The translations under genes and the position numbers were made by a program. A DNA stretch of 64,000 nucleotides from CAWCDJ01 sp963836015 (GTDB taxonomy: Bacteria > Acidobacteriota > Terriglobia > Bryobacterales > Bryobacteraceae): the NCBI GenBank assembly GCA_963836015.1, contig CAWIIF010000009.1:88214-152213 (forward strand), given 5' to 3'. Shown piece by piece: positions 1 to 8,924 of this stretch. The notes under the pieces are model-generated. The model saw only the letters and a list, made by a program, of their open reading frames with translations. It was not told the DNA's origin and did no database searches. Within the stretch, counting starts at the first letter, position 1, and each line of letters begins with the position of its first letter.

Positions 1-703
1 TGATATAGACCTTTCCCAACTCCAGGTGCACACCGGGAAATTTCGGATCAACCCGAAGCACCTCGGAGAAAGCCTCCTCGGCTTGCGAGAACATCGTGGC
101 CTCGTAATTGGCCCTGCCGAGCAGGAACTGCGCGCGCGCCGGCCCGGCCGCCTCCAGCATGAGCTGGAAAATCCCCTTCGCCTTTTCGGATTCGTGATTC
201 TTCAGGTAGGAAAAACCCAGAAGGAAGAGAATCCCCTCATCGCGCGGAGCGGCGGCATGGAGGGCCTCGAGATCGTGGATGGCCGCCGGCAACTGGCCGG
301 TGTAGGCGCGGCAAACCGCGAGCAACTGCCGGGCCTGCATGTGCGCGGGGTCGATCGCGACGACGCGCGCAAAGTAGGGGAGCGCCCGCGAGTGAGCTTC
401 CTGCCGGAAGTACACCAGGCCGAGGTTGAGGAGAATCGCCTTGTCATCGGGGCTGAGCTGCAATGCACGGCGGTATACCGTGATGGCCTGGTCAGAGCGG
501 TTGGTCCGGGAGTAGATGACGCCGAGATTGCTGAGTGCGGGGATGTTGCGCGGCTCCTCGCGGAGGACGGATTGGAAGCCTCGCTCGGCCGCGGCATAGT
601 CCCCGGCCGCGAGATTCCGGATGGCCCGGTCGAAAGTTTCCTTGACGGGCTCGGCGGCCCAAAGAAAGACGCCGCAGAGAAACAGGCACGCAGCCGACTT
701 CAT
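1..703 (-). CDS. TPR-repeat protein, secreted (3' part cut off by window edge)
   Basis: The reading frame starts at ATG 703 and stays open to base 1, so the C-terminus lies outside the window. The first residues (MKSAACLFLCGVFLWAAEPV) form a short signal peptide. The rest is a chain of 34-residue TPR-like helical pairs, for example AAERGFQSVLREEPRN, AITVYRRALQLSPDD and AEEAFSEVLRVDPKFP. TPR proteins are protein-interaction scaffolds; the partner cannot be told from here. The gene is divergent from the FG-GAP gene starting at 808, with about 100 bases between them that probably hold promoters for both. TPR membership is clear; cellular role is unknown. Confidence 0.8.
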   Translation of the reverse strand, partial: MKSAACLFLCGVFLWAAEPVKETFDRAIRNLAAGDYAAAERGFQSVLREEPRNIPALSNLGVIYSRTNRSDQAITVYRRALQLSPDDKAILLNLGLVYFRQEAHSRALPYFARVVAIDPAHMQARQLLAVCRAYTGQLPAAIHDLEALHAAAPRDEGILFLLGFSYLKNHESEKAKGIFQLMLEAAGPARAQFLLGRANYEATMFSQAEEAFSEVLRVDPKFPGVHLELGKVYI

Positions 704-741
704 CTGGCACTCATTTTAACCGAAGGCGCGCGGCGCAGAGC

Positions 742-771
742 TTGTTGGTCTTCCGCACCGGGAGTTACAAT
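742..771 (+). promoter_or_regulatory. candidate sigma-70-type promoter for the FG-GAP/ASPIC gene
   Basis: TTGTTG (742-747) and TACAAT (766-771) are separated by 18 bases and lie 37 bases upstream of the ATG at 808. This argues that translation starts at 808 rather than at an earlier in-frame codon inside the promoter. Motif match only. Confidence 0.35.
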
Positions 772-807
772 ACGCGCGGGAATGAAGTTCGGGCGAGAGC
801 AGGAACG

Positions 808-2469
808 ATGAAGCGAGCCCTCTGGTCTAGCGCATTGCTGCTGGGCTGTTTCTGGGCCGTACTATCCGGCCAGAATCCACAATCGCCCATTCACTTCACT
901 TATCAGCCGATCGGCTTCAAGCTGGACAGCTCGGAGACACCGCAGCGTCATGCGCCCGAAACCATGGCCGGCGGGGTAGCGGTGTTCGACTACAACAACG
1001 ACGGATACCTCGACATCTATTTCGCGAATGGAGCCGATATCGCGACCCTGAAAAAGAGCGCGGCCAAGTACTCCAACCGGCTCTTCGAGAACGACGGCCA
1101 CGGCAACTTCAAAGACGTAACCGAGCGGGCCGGGCTTGCGGGCGCCGGCTTCGACAACGGCGTCGCCATCGGAGACTACGACAACGACGGCTACAAGGAC
1201 ATCTTTGTCGGCGGCGTTCACGGAAACCGGCTGTACCACAACAACCGCGACGGCACATTCACCGACGTTTCGGCGAAGGCCGGGATCGATCGGCCGGACA
1301 CGGAGTACGGACCTTTGTGGTCGGTCGGCGGGGTGTGGCTGGACGTGAACAACGACGGCCGGTTGGACCTCTTTGTGATCGACTATCTGGCTTGGGACTT
1401 CAAGAACGAGCCCTTTTGCGAAGCCGCTCCCGGGAAGCGCGACTACTGCCACCCGAGATTCTATAAAGGCACTCCGAACCAGCTGTTTCTGAATCAGGGC
1501 GACGGAACGTTCAAGGACATCTCGGTAGAGAGCGGAATCCGGGCCCATCCGGGTAAGGGTATGGGAGTCGGTGTGGCGGACTTCGATCTGGACGGTTGGA
1601 TGGATATCTTCGTCTCTAACGATAAAGTCTACAATTCGTTCTTTCACAACAAGGGCAACGCCAAATTCGAAGAAACTTCCTTCGAGGCCGGGGTGGCCCT
1701 TACCGAGGATGGCCAGTTTATCTCGGGCATGGGGGTGGACGCTCGCGACCTCGACAACGATGGCCTCGCCGATATCGCTTTCGTGGCGCTCGACAACGAG
1801 ACCTTCCCGTTGTTCCGGAACCTGGGGAAAGGCGTCTTCGCCGACATCACCCAGAAAAGCGGTATGGGGCGCCTGTCTGTACCGATGGCAGGGTACTCAC
1901 CCACGATTGCCGATATGGACAACGACGGCTGGAAGGATATTTTCGTCTCGCGGGGCCACGTCCAATCCCTGGGATATGCGTCGACTGTGCCGGTGGAACA
2001 GCCGAACACAGTGTTCCGCAACCTGGGCGGCACGAGGTTCCAGGCGCTCACGGCCGAAGCCGGTTTGACAGCACAGCCACCGAGCCGCCACCGGGGTTCG
2101 GCGGTGGGCGACCTGAACGGCGACGGGCGACTGGACGTCGTGGTCTCGGCTCTCAGCGCGCCGGCCGAAGTGTGGCTCAACGATAGCCCGGCCGGCAATC
2201 ACTGGATCGAATTCGCCCTGCAAGGCTCAAAGAGCAACCGCGATGGGATCGGGGCAAGAATCAAGGTGGTCGCGGGCGGAGCGGCACAGTACAATCACGT
2301 CTGTTTCGCCGCCGGATACGCTTCGTCGAGCGCAGGTCCCACGCATTTCGGGTTAGGCGCGAGCAAAACCGTGGACCTGGTTGAAATTCGCTGGCCCAGC
2401 GGAATCGTCCAGGAACTCAGGAACGTCGCCGCCGATCGCCTCTTGAAAATTCAAGAACCGTCCAAGTAG
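808..2469 (+). CDS. secreted FG-GAP/VCBS-repeat protein with ASPIC/UnbV domain (CRTAC1-like)
   Basis: A 553-residue protein. ATG 808 was chosen because it is preceded by AGGA and begins a good signal peptide (MKRALWSSALLLGCFWAVLS). The body carries at least seven FG-GAP/VCBS repeats with calcium-loop motifs of the form DxNxDGxxD: DYNNDGYLDIYF, DYDNDGYKDIFV, DVNNDGRLDLFV, DFDLDGWMDIFV, DLDNDGLADIAF, DMDNDGWKDIFV and DLNGDGRLDVVV. These imply a beta-propeller. The last ~75 residues (about 473-545) are an ASPIC/UnbV domain (GSKSNRDGIGARI ... VEIRWPSG). The family is common in Acidobacteria and Planctomycetes; its function is not established, and adhesion or Ca-dependent binding is inference. A paralogue lies two genes downstream (3901-5523). 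A 130-base gap separates it from the next gene. Confidence 0.85.
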   Translation: MKRALWSSALLLGCFWAVLSGQNPQSPIHFTYQPIGFKLDSSETPQRHAPETMAGGVAVFDYNNDGYLDIYFANGADIATLKKSAAKYSNRLFENDGHGNFKDVTERAGLAGAGFDNGVAIGDYDNDGYKDIFVGGVHGNRLYHNNRDGTFTDVSAKAGIDRPDTEYGPLWSVGGVWLDVNNDGRLDLFVIDYLAWDFKNEPFCEAAPGKRDYCHPRFYKGTPNQLFLNQGDGTFKDISVESGIRAHPGKGMGVGVADFDLDGWMDIFVSNDKVYNSFFHNKGNAKFEETSFEAGVALTEDGQFISGMGVDARDLDNDGLADIAFVALDNETFPLFRNLGKGVFADITQKSGMGRLSVPMAGYSPTIADMDNDGWKDIFVSRGHVQSLGYASTVPVEQPNTVFRNLGGTRFQALTAEAGLTAQPPSRHRGSAVGDLNGDGRLDVVVSALSAPAEVWLNDSPAGNHWIEFALQGSKSNRDGIGARIKVVAGGAAQYNHVCFAAGYASSSAGPTHFGLGASKTVDLVEIRWPSGIVQELRNVAADRLLKIQEPSK

Positions 2470-2599
2470 GGGCAACCCGGCGTCAGCGCCAACCCAGTTC
2501 CCGTTTTCCGCATCGCAAAATGCGTTTTCGGACCACATTGGTCGAGTAATGGATTTATACGATGGCGAAGCGGAGTTAAAGAACTTAATATGATGTATT

Positions 2600-3904
2600 A
2601 TGCGACAGACGCTTTGGAGGGGAATGCTGGCGCCTTTGGCTTTCCTCCTTGCCGGGCAGGCGATGGGGAGCGATCTGCGTCCGTTTCTCTACACGGCGGC
2701 ACCACGGTATGAGGCGGCCTGGAGCCGGGGCGGGGAGCGGTTTCCGGATGGCGCCCACCTGGTTCTGGTGACTGGGGAAGGAATCCGCGATCTGGTCCCG
2801 TCGTTTTTCGCTTCGGCGGATGCGGCCGTTTCGCCCGACGGCACCCGGGTTTTGTTCGCCGGGCGGCCCGCCAGGCAAGATCGCTGGCAAATCTGGCAGG
2901 TGGATCTGGCGGGCGGCACACCGCATCGCATGGCGGCCACCTCCGATCCGTGTATTCGCCCGCTGTACCTGCCGGACGGCAGGATCGCGTATACCCGGGT
3001 GACGCCGTCCGGGTCGCAGATCGAAGTGGTCCGGCCGGAAAGCGGAGAACCGGACATCCTGACTCACGTGCCCGGCCGGTACCTGACCGACGATATTCTC
3101 CGGGACGGCCGCATCCTCTTCGAATGGCAGGGCGATCTCTTCACGGTCTATCCGGACGGCACGGGTGTGGAATCCTTGCGCTGCGATCATGGACCCCAGC
3201 GCTCCGGCGGGCGGCAGGTTTCTTCCGGAGATGTGATTTTCAGCGTCGCCGGTGGCCTGGCCCGCTTCACCTCCGCGCTCGCATTTCAGCAGAAGATGCC
3301 GCCCGTGAACCTGGAGATCGCAGGCCCGGTTGCCGAGTTGACGCCCGGCCAGTGGCTTTTTGCGGCCAGGCCTCGTTCCGGCGGCGGGTACGCGATCTAC
3401 TCTGCGGACTCCCGGTTGGGGGACGTGAAACGCCTGGAGTGCCCGCACAATCTCAATGCCGTGGAGCCGGTAGTGGTAGCGGCCCGGGTGCCTCCCCGCG
3501 ACTTCCCTTCCGCGCTGGTGCCCACGCGAAAAACGGGCAACCTGCTCTGCCTGAATGTGAATGAGGCGAAGGAGCCCATCGAAGGAAAGGTTCATTCGGT
3601 GCGGCTCTATACTCTCGGATCCGGCGGAGGGCCGAAGCTGCTGGGGCAAACTGCGGTGGCACAGGACGGATCCTTTTACGTCGAAGTGCCGGCCGACCGG
3701 CCGATCCGCATCGAACTCGTGAACGCCGCGGGCTCTCGGCTGCGGGCGGAGGAGCACTGGTTCTGGATGCGCCCCAGCGAGCAGCGGATCTGCGTGGGCT
3801 GCCACGCCGGACCGGAGCGGGCGCCCGAGAACAGAGTCCCCGAAATCCTCAACGAAACACTTACCCCGGCGAAGATGCTGGGAGACCTTGGACGGCCCCA
3901 ATGA
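2600..3904 (+). CDS. secreted PD40/TolB-like propeller protein with a C-terminal CXXCH site
   Basis: A 434-residue protein with signal peptide (MRQTLWRGMLAPLAFLLAGQ). Blocks such as AAVSPDGTRVLFAG, PLYLPDGRIAYTR and LRDGRILFEW are PD40/TolB-type beta-propeller blades. Near the C-terminus C398-H402 (CVGCH) is a c-type heme-binding motif. The layout (propeller, beta-sandwich, single CXXCH) resembles the middle domain of hydrazine-synthase alpha-like proteins, which are widespread in Acidobacteria and do not imply hydrazine chemistry; this assignment is from memory of the family. The stop overlaps the next start in ATGA (3901-3904), so the two are translationally coupled. No clear Shine-Dalgarno is seen before the ATG. 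Confidence 0.7.
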   Translation: MRQTLWRGMLAPLAFLLAGQAMGSDLRPFLYTAAPRYEAAWSRGGERFPDGAHLVLVTGEGIRDLVPSFFASADAAVSPDGTRVLFAGRPARQDRWQIWQVDLAGGTPHRMAATSDPCIRPLYLPDGRIAYTRVTPSGSQIEVVRPESGEPDILTHVPGRYLTDDILRDGRILFEWQGDLFTVYPDGTGVESLRCDHGPQRSGGRQVSSGDVIFSVAGGLARFTSALAFQQKMPPVNLEIAGPVAELTPGQWLFAARPRSGGGYAIYSADSRLGDVKRLECPHNLNAVEPVVVAARVPPRDFPSALVPTRKTGNLLCLNVNEAKEPIEGKVHSVRLYTLGSGGGPKLLGQTAVAQDGSFYVEVPADRPIRIELVNAAGSRLRAEEHWFWMRPSEQRICVGCHAGPERAPENRVPEILNETLTPAKMLGDLGRPQ

Positions 3905-5523
3905 AGTTGCAACATGGCCTTGTTCTTCTGCCTTTCCTCGCCGGTGCGCTCATCGCGCAAAACAACGGCCCCATCCGCTTTGAAGATGTCACACCGCAAT
4001 CGGGCATCGGCTTCACTCATTCCTTCGGGGCGGAGCAACTGGGCTCGCTGATCGAGAGCACGGGCGCGGGATGCGCCTGGCTGGACTACAACAACGATGG
4101 CAAGCCGGATCTGTTCGTGGTGAGCGGTCGCCCCCTGGGAGACGGAATGCATCCGTACCCGCTGCGGCATCCGCCGGCAGTGGCGCCGCGGAACCACCTC
4201 TACCGTAATGACGGGGCCGGCAAATTCACCGACGTGACGGACCAGGCCGGGGTGGGCGGCGACGGTTTCGGTTTCGCCGCGATCGCGGCCGATTTCGACA
4301 ACGACGGCCGCACCGACTTGCTCGTGACCTACTACGGCCACGTCGCGCTGTACCGGAACCAGGGAGACGGCACATTCGCGGATGTGACCGCCAAGGCGGG
4401 GTTGGATGTGAAGGGCTGGGCGATCGGCGCTGCCTGGCTCGATTACGACCGGGATGGTTGCGTGGACCTGTTCGTGGGGCGCTACGTGAAATTCGATCCT
4501 ACGTACCATTCCTATTATGCCGCCGACAATTACCCGGGGCCGCTCGATTACGCGGCGAATACGAACCTGCTCTTCCATAACAACTGCCATGGCGGATTCA
4601 CCGACGTCAGCGAGAAGTCGGGCATCGCGAAATACAAAGGCAGGACCATGGGGCTGACCGCCGCCGATTTCGACGGTGACGGCTTCCCCGATATCTACGT
4701 CGCCAACGACAAGACCGAAAACTTCCTCTTCCACAACCGGCACGACGGAACGTTCGAAGAAATCGCTTTGGAAGCAGGCGCCGCGTTCGGACAGGATGGG
4801 GAGTCCACCTCCGCCATGGGGCCGGTCTTCTTCGATATGAATCACAGCGGGCACGCCGACCTGTGGGTGAGCGATTCCAAGTACAACCGGCTGCTTCAAA
4901 ATTCGGGCAAGCTGCCGTTTACCGATGTAACCTTGCAGGCCGGCATCTCGCAGCGGACGGCGCAATACACCAGCTGGGGCTCGGGCGTCTTCGATTTCGA
5001 CAATGACGGGTGGAAGGATATTCTGATCGTCCACGGCGGCCTCATCCACCTGGTGCCGCAGGAGCATTCGGTGTTCCGCAATACAGGCGGCGGCAAGTTT
5101 CAGGACGTGTCGGCGGCGGCCGGACCGTTCTTCGCCACCAAGAGCGTGGGACGCGGCGCGTGCTTCGCGGATTTCGATGGCGACGGCAAGGTGGACGCGT
5201 ATCTCGTGAACCTCGGCGCACCCGGAGTGCTACTCCGAAATACTTCTCAGTCTACGGGGCACTGGCTCATGGTCAAACTGGCCGGCACGAAGAGCAACCG
5301 CGACGGGATCGGGGCCAAGGTGGAAGTGGAAGCGGGAGAGCTGAAGCAATGGGCGGAGCGTGTGGCGGGCTCCGGATACCTCAGCCAGAACGACCCGCGG
5401 CTGCATTTCGGCCTGGGCGGGCACAGCAAAGTGGACCGCATCGCCGTGACGTGGCCGGGCGGGAACCGGCAGGTGGTGGAGGCGGTTGCGGCTGACCAGG
5501 TGATCACGATCACGGAGAAATGA
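3901..5523 (+). CDS. secreted FG-GAP/VCBS-repeat protein with ASPIC/UnbV domain (second copy)
   Basis: A 540-residue protein with signal peptide (MKLQHGLVLLPFLAGALIAQ). It has FG-GAP repeats with intact calcium-type loops (DYNNDGKPDLFVVSG, DFDNDGRTDLLV, DYDRDGCVDLFV, DFDGDGFPDIYVAND, DFDNDGWKDILIV, DFDGDGKVDAYLV). A C-terminal ASPIC/UnbV domain occupies about residues 461-535 (GTKSNRDGIGAKVEVEAG ... IAVTWPGG). It shares layout with 808-2469 but has different inter-repeat loops, so it is an old duplication rather than a recent one. ATGA overlaps join it to both the gene before (3901-3904) and the gene after (5520-5523). It is probably periplasmic or surface exposed. Function is unproven. Confidence 0.87.
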   Translation: MKLQHGLVLLPFLAGALIAQNNGPIRFEDVTPQSGIGFTHSFGAEQLGSLIESTGAGCAWLDYNNDGKPDLFVVSGRPLGDGMHPYPLRHPPAVAPRNHLYRNDGAGKFTDVTDQAGVGGDGFGFAAIAADFDNDGRTDLLVTYYGHVALYRNQGDGTFADVTAKAGLDVKGWAIGAAWLDYDRDGCVDLFVGRYVKFDPTYHSYYAADNYPGPLDYAANTNLLFHNNCHGGFTDVSEKSGIAKYKGRTMGLTAADFDGDGFPDIYVANDKTENFLFHNRHDGTFEEIALEAGAAFGQDGESTSAMGPVFFDMNHSGHADLWVSDSKYNRLLQNSGKLPFTDVTLQAGISQRTAQYTSWGSGVFDFDNDGWKDILIVHGGLIHLVPQEHSVFRNTGGGKFQDVSAAAGPFFATKSVGRGACFADFDGDGKVDAYLVNLGAPGVLLRNTSQSTGHWLMVKLAGTKSNRDGIGAKVEVEAGELKQWAERVAGSGYLSQNDPRLHFGLGGHSKVDRIAVTWPGGNRQVVEAVAADQVITITEK

Positions 5524-7346
5524 GTATGCGACGGGCGATTTGGGCGCTACTTTTCGTTGTGGCCGCGGCCGGGGAGACCCGCTACCGGAGTCCCGACGAT
5601 ATGGCGCTGTCGCCCGACGGCAAGCGGCTCTTCGTGGTGTGCAGCGGCAGCGGCGAAGTCCTGGCCATCGATACGGGGACCCGCGGCATCGTGGGCCGGG
5701 CGGCGGTGGGGAAGGTTCCACGCGGAATCGCGCTGGCGCCCGACGGAAAGCGCTTGTATGTGACGAATTCGTGGTCCGACACCGTCAGCGAGGTGGACAC
5801 CGCTTCGTTTCAGGTGCTGCGAACTCTGCCGGCGGGCTTTGAGCCTACTGGTGTCGCGATGGATGCGGCGCGAAACGTACTCTACGTCGCGAACCGGCTG
5901 TCCGATGATATCTCGATGATCGATTTGGCCCGCGGCGCCGACGTGCAGCGGTTCGTGGCGGGCCGGGGAGCCAGCTATGTGACCGCGTCGCCCGACGGCG
6001 CGCACATCTATGTCAGCCACATCTACCCGAACATCGGACACTTCCGTGCGGCCCCCGTGTCCGAGATCACGGAACTGGATGCCGGACATCAGACGGTGGC
6101 TCGTCGTTTGCCCCTGAAGAACGCGGCCGGCATCTTCCATATTGCGTTTTCGCGGGATGGCCGCATCGGCCTGGCAGCCGAATTGAGGCCCAAGAACCTG
6201 GTGCCGCTGGCACACGTGGAGCACGGCTGGGCGTTCGGCAACTCCCTGGCCGTTTTTGGCGACGGCATCGAGGGCGTAGTGCAGATGCCCCTGGATGAAA
6301 TCGACACGTTCTTCTCTCTGCCGTTCGGGGTGGCGATTGCAGGGGATCAAACGCGGGCCTATGTTTCAGCCAGCGGGTCGAACGAGATTCTGATCCTGGA
6401 CTTGCCGAAACTGATCGCCGCAGCGCGCTCCCCTAAAGCGGGGCGGCTGGCTAACGACCTTTCAGCCTCGGCCGCGTACGTGCTTGCGCGGATTCCGGTG
6501 GGACGGAATCCGCGCGCGATCCAGGTCTCGCCGGACGGGAAGACGCTCTACGTCGCGAACCGGCTCGACGACACCATTTCCGTGGTCGATACCGCGCGCG
6601 CGGCGGTTGCCGCCGAAATCCCGCTGGGCGCTCCTACACCGTTGACGCCCGAACGCCGCGGCGAGCGCCTTTTTTACTCGTCGATGTACTCGTTCGGCCA
6701 CCAGTTCGGCTGTGCCAACTGCCATCTCGACTCGACCTTCGACGGCCTCTCTTGGGACCTCGAACCCGACGGCTTCGGCATCGACATCGTCGATAATCGC
6801 GCGCTGGAAGAGATCAAGGACACGGCGCCATACAAGTGGAACGGCGGCAATCCGGACCTGCAGACCGAGTGCGGCCCGCGGACGGAACGCTTCTTCTTCC
6901 GTTCGGAAGGCTTCCGGGGCGCCGATCTCGAAGACCTGGTGAAGTATATCAAGTCGATTCCTCTCCGCCCCAACCGCTACCGGCTGCCCGCCGGCGAATT
7001 GACCGCGGCGCAGGAACGGGGGCGGACCCTCTTCACGCGGACGGTCAGGAAGGATGGCACTCCGATTCCCGAGCTTCAGCAATGCGCGGTCTGTCATACC
7101 GGCCCGCACTTTACCGCCAACGTTTCGCTGGATGTCGATACGGGGAAGCCTTCGGACCGCTCGCCGCAGGTGGATATCCCACAGTTGACCAATGTAGTGA
7201 ACAGCGCGCCGTATCTGCATGACGGCTCGGCCCGGACGCTCGAAGAGATTTGGACCGTTTTCAACCCGCGGGACATACACGGCGTGACCAACGACCTGAC
7301 CAAAGATGAGCTCAACGATCTCATCGAATATCTGAAAACGCTATGA
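5520..7346 (+). CDS. YVTN beta-propeller fused to a di-heme cytochrome c peroxidase-like domain
   Basis: A 608-residue protein with signal peptide (MSMRRAIWALLFVVAAAG). Residues ~20-370 are YVTN-type propeller repeats (LSPDGKRLFVVCSGSGEV, LAPDGKRLYVTNSWSDTV, VSPDGKTLYVANRLDDTI). Residues ~380-608 resemble the MauG/cytochrome c peroxidase superfamily, with two heme sites, CANCH (398-402) and CAVCH (522-526), and the signature PQLTNVVNSAPYLHDGS near the end. Members move electrons in the periplasm and use peroxide or an electron-carrier partner. The substrate here is unknown. It is coupled to both neighbours by ATGA overlaps, so it is likely co-produced with the ASPIC and propeller proteins. 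Confidence 0.85.
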   Translation: MSMRRAIWALLFVVAAAGETRYRSPDDMALSPDGKRLFVVCSGSGEVLAIDTGTRGIVGRAAVGKVPRGIALAPDGKRLYVTNSWSDTVSEVDTASFQVLRTLPAGFEPTGVAMDAARNVLYVANRLSDDISMIDLARGADVQRFVAGRGASYVTASPDGAHIYVSHIYPNIGHFRAAPVSEITELDAGHQTVARRLPLKNAAGIFHIAFSRDGRIGLAAELRPKNLVPLAHVEHGWAFGNSLAVFGDGIEGVVQMPLDEIDTFFSLPFGVAIAGDQTRAYVSASGSNEILILDLPKLIAAARSPKAGRLANDLSASAAYVLARIPVGRNPRAIQVSPDGKTLYVANRLDDTISVVDTARAAVAAEIPLGAPTPLTPERRGERLFYSSMYSFGHQFGCANCHLDSTFDGLSWDLEPDGFGIDIVDNRALEEIKDTAPYKWNGGNPDLQTECGPRTERFFFRSEGFRGADLEDLVKYIKSIPLRPNRYRLPAGELTAAQERGRTLFTRTVRKDGTPIPELQQCAVCHTGPHFTANVSLDVDTGKPSDRSPQVDIPQLTNVVNSAPYLHDGSARTLEEIWTVFNPRDIHGVTNDLTKDELNDLIEYLKTL

Positions 7347-8437
7347 AGAGTAACCTCAAGATTCGGCGTCGTACTTCCTTGGGCCTCCTGGCTCTGTGCC
7401 TGTCCAGCTCTACGCTGGCCGCCGAGCTGCCGCGGTTCCGGTGGCAGAATTTCACGGTCGAGAACGGGCTTCCGAACAACCGTGTCTACTGCGTGGCTGT
7501 CGATGGGGACAAGGTCTGGGCCGGCACGGACAACGGTTTGGCGCTCTACCAGAATGGCAAGTGGAGGAGCTTCACCGTGGCGGACGGCCTGGCGCACCGG
7601 GCCGTGCTCTCCCTGGCGCTCGATAAACGAACTCACGACCTATGGATCGGAACCATGGGCGGGCTCAGCCGCTATTCGGCCGGGCGGCTCGACAGTTTCA
7701 CGCAACTGACGAGCGGCCTGCCCAACGACGTCGTATACGGCGTTTCGGTGCTGGGCGATTTTGTCTGGGTCGCTACCGCCGCCGGCGGGGCCCGCTTCAA
7801 TACGCGGAGCAAACAGTGGAGCCTCTATAACGAGCGAAACACTCCGATGTACGAGATCTGGACTTACAGCGTGACCGCCGCCGAAGACAAAGTCTATTAC
7901 GCGGTGTGGGGCGGAGGAGTCCTGGAGTACGACGTGAAGACGGATCACTGGAAGGACTATAACGATCCGGACGGAGAGACGGAAATCGTGCTGTTCAAAG
8001 ACCAGGGCCTGATTCACGAGATTACCACCTCGGTGAGCTACGTGAACCGGATCCTATGGGTGGCCACTTACTTCGGCGTGTCCCGGTACGATGGCCGCGA
8101 TTGGCGAAACTTCCTGGACCAGGATAGCGGCCTCCCAAGCAACTTCCTGAACCAGGTGAAGACCGTGGACGGGACGCGCACCTGGTTCTCCACGGACAAA
8201 GGCCTGGCCTATTACGACGGAGAGCGCTGGGCCACCTACCGGCCGGCGCTCGACACGCATGCTCCCGAGATGCTCGTACGGGACGGAAACGGAGCGGTGA
8301 CAAGGGTTCCGGTTCACACCGCGCCGTCACATCATTACACGTTTGCCGTAGATTTTCAGAACGACGATATTTGGGTGGCTACCGCCAAAGGGATTAGCCA
8401 CGGAATTCATATTTCACCCGGAGAATCCGACCGATGA
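7343..8437 (+). CDS. secreted Reg_prop (two-component-regulator propeller) protein without kinase domain
   Basis: A 364-residue protein. The N-terminus (MKSNLKIRRRTSLGLLALCL) is a signal peptide. Repeats such as NFTVENGLPNNRVYCVAVDG, VWAGTDNGLALYQNGKW, LWIGTMGGLSRYSAGRLD and WVATYFGVSRYDGRDW match the Reg_prop blades normally found as sensor propellers of hybrid histidine kinases. Here no membrane helix, kinase or DNA-binding part follows, so the propeller stands alone in the periplasm. A ligand-binding role for the operon is inference. It overlaps upstream (7343-7346) and downstream (8434-8437) genes by ATGA. Confidence 0.8.
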   Translation: MKSNLKIRRRTSLGLLALCLSSSTLAAELPRFRWQNFTVENGLPNNRVYCVAVDGDKVWAGTDNGLALYQNGKWRSFTVADGLAHRAVLSLALDKRTHDLWIGTMGGLSRYSAGRLDSFTQLTSGLPNDVVYGVSVLGDFVWVATAAGGARFNTRSKQWSLYNERNTPMYEIWTYSVTAAEDKVYYAVWGGGVLEYDVKTDHWKDYNDPDGETEIVLFKDQGLIHEITTSVSYVNRILWVATYFGVSRYDGRDWRNFLDQDSGLPSNFLNQVKTVDGTRTWFSTDKGLAYYDGERWATYRPALDTHAPEMLVRDGNGAVTRVPVHTAPSHHYTFAVDFQNDDIWVATAKGISHGIHISPGESDR

Positions 8438-8919
8438 ATACGATTGATCTGATCGAACGAATCGCGAGCGCGACCGAAGTGAGCAAGCGCGCGATCACCG
8501 CGCCCTCGGTACTCAACGAGGCGTACGACTACCCCAAGCCCAGCTCCTTTTCACGCGCACTGCGGATCGATTTGGGGGACGTGGCAATCCTGCTGATTTC
8601 AGGCACTGCGAGCATCGACGAGAACGGCAAGAGCGTTCATGTTGGCGACTTTCGCGCACAGCTCCGCCGCACCTACTCGAACATTACCGGCCTGCTGGCG
8701 GCGGAGGGCGCCACGTGGAAGGACGTGGTCCGCACGACGTGCTACCTGCGGGACATCGAGCGCGACTACGCAGTCTTCAACGAAGAGCGCACCGCATTCT
8801 TCGCGGAGCAGGGGCTCGACCCGCTGCCGGCCTCCACGGGCATCCAGGCGATACTCTGCCGCCCCGAGTTGCTCGTCGAGATCGAGGCGATCGCGATGTT
8901 CGTGACGCCTCGAAGGTAA
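8434..8919 (+). CDS. RidA/YjgF-family protein (deaminase or chorismatase-like fold)
   Basis: A 161-residue protein with no signal peptide, so it is expected in the cytoplasm, unlike its operon neighbours. The RidA-like core starts near residue 45 (VAILLISGTASIDENGKSV) and includes the typical block RTYSNITGLLAAEGATWKDV followed by CYLRDIERDYAVFNE. RidA enzymes hydrolyse reactive imines/enamines; relatives in the YjgF superfamily act as pathway-specific hydrolases. I do not see the full RidA active-site Arg context clearly enough to claim imine deaminase activity. The ATGA overlap with the Reg_prop gene and a 5-base gap to the binding-protein gene place it in the same transcript. Confidence 0.75.
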   Translation: MNTIDLIERIASATEVSKRAITAPSVLNEAYDYPKPSSFSRALRIDLGDVAILLISGTASIDENGKSVHVGDFRAQLRRTYSNITGLLAAEGATWKDVVRTTCYLRDIERDYAVFNEERTAFFAEQGLDPLPASTGIQAILCRPELLVEIEAIAMFVTPRR

Positions 8920-8924
8920 CTGCT

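Noticed and set aside
742..807. An earlier start for the first FG-GAP gene at 742
   Set aside because: The extra 22 residues overlap a likely promoter and break the signal peptide; ATG 808 has a suitable ribosome site.
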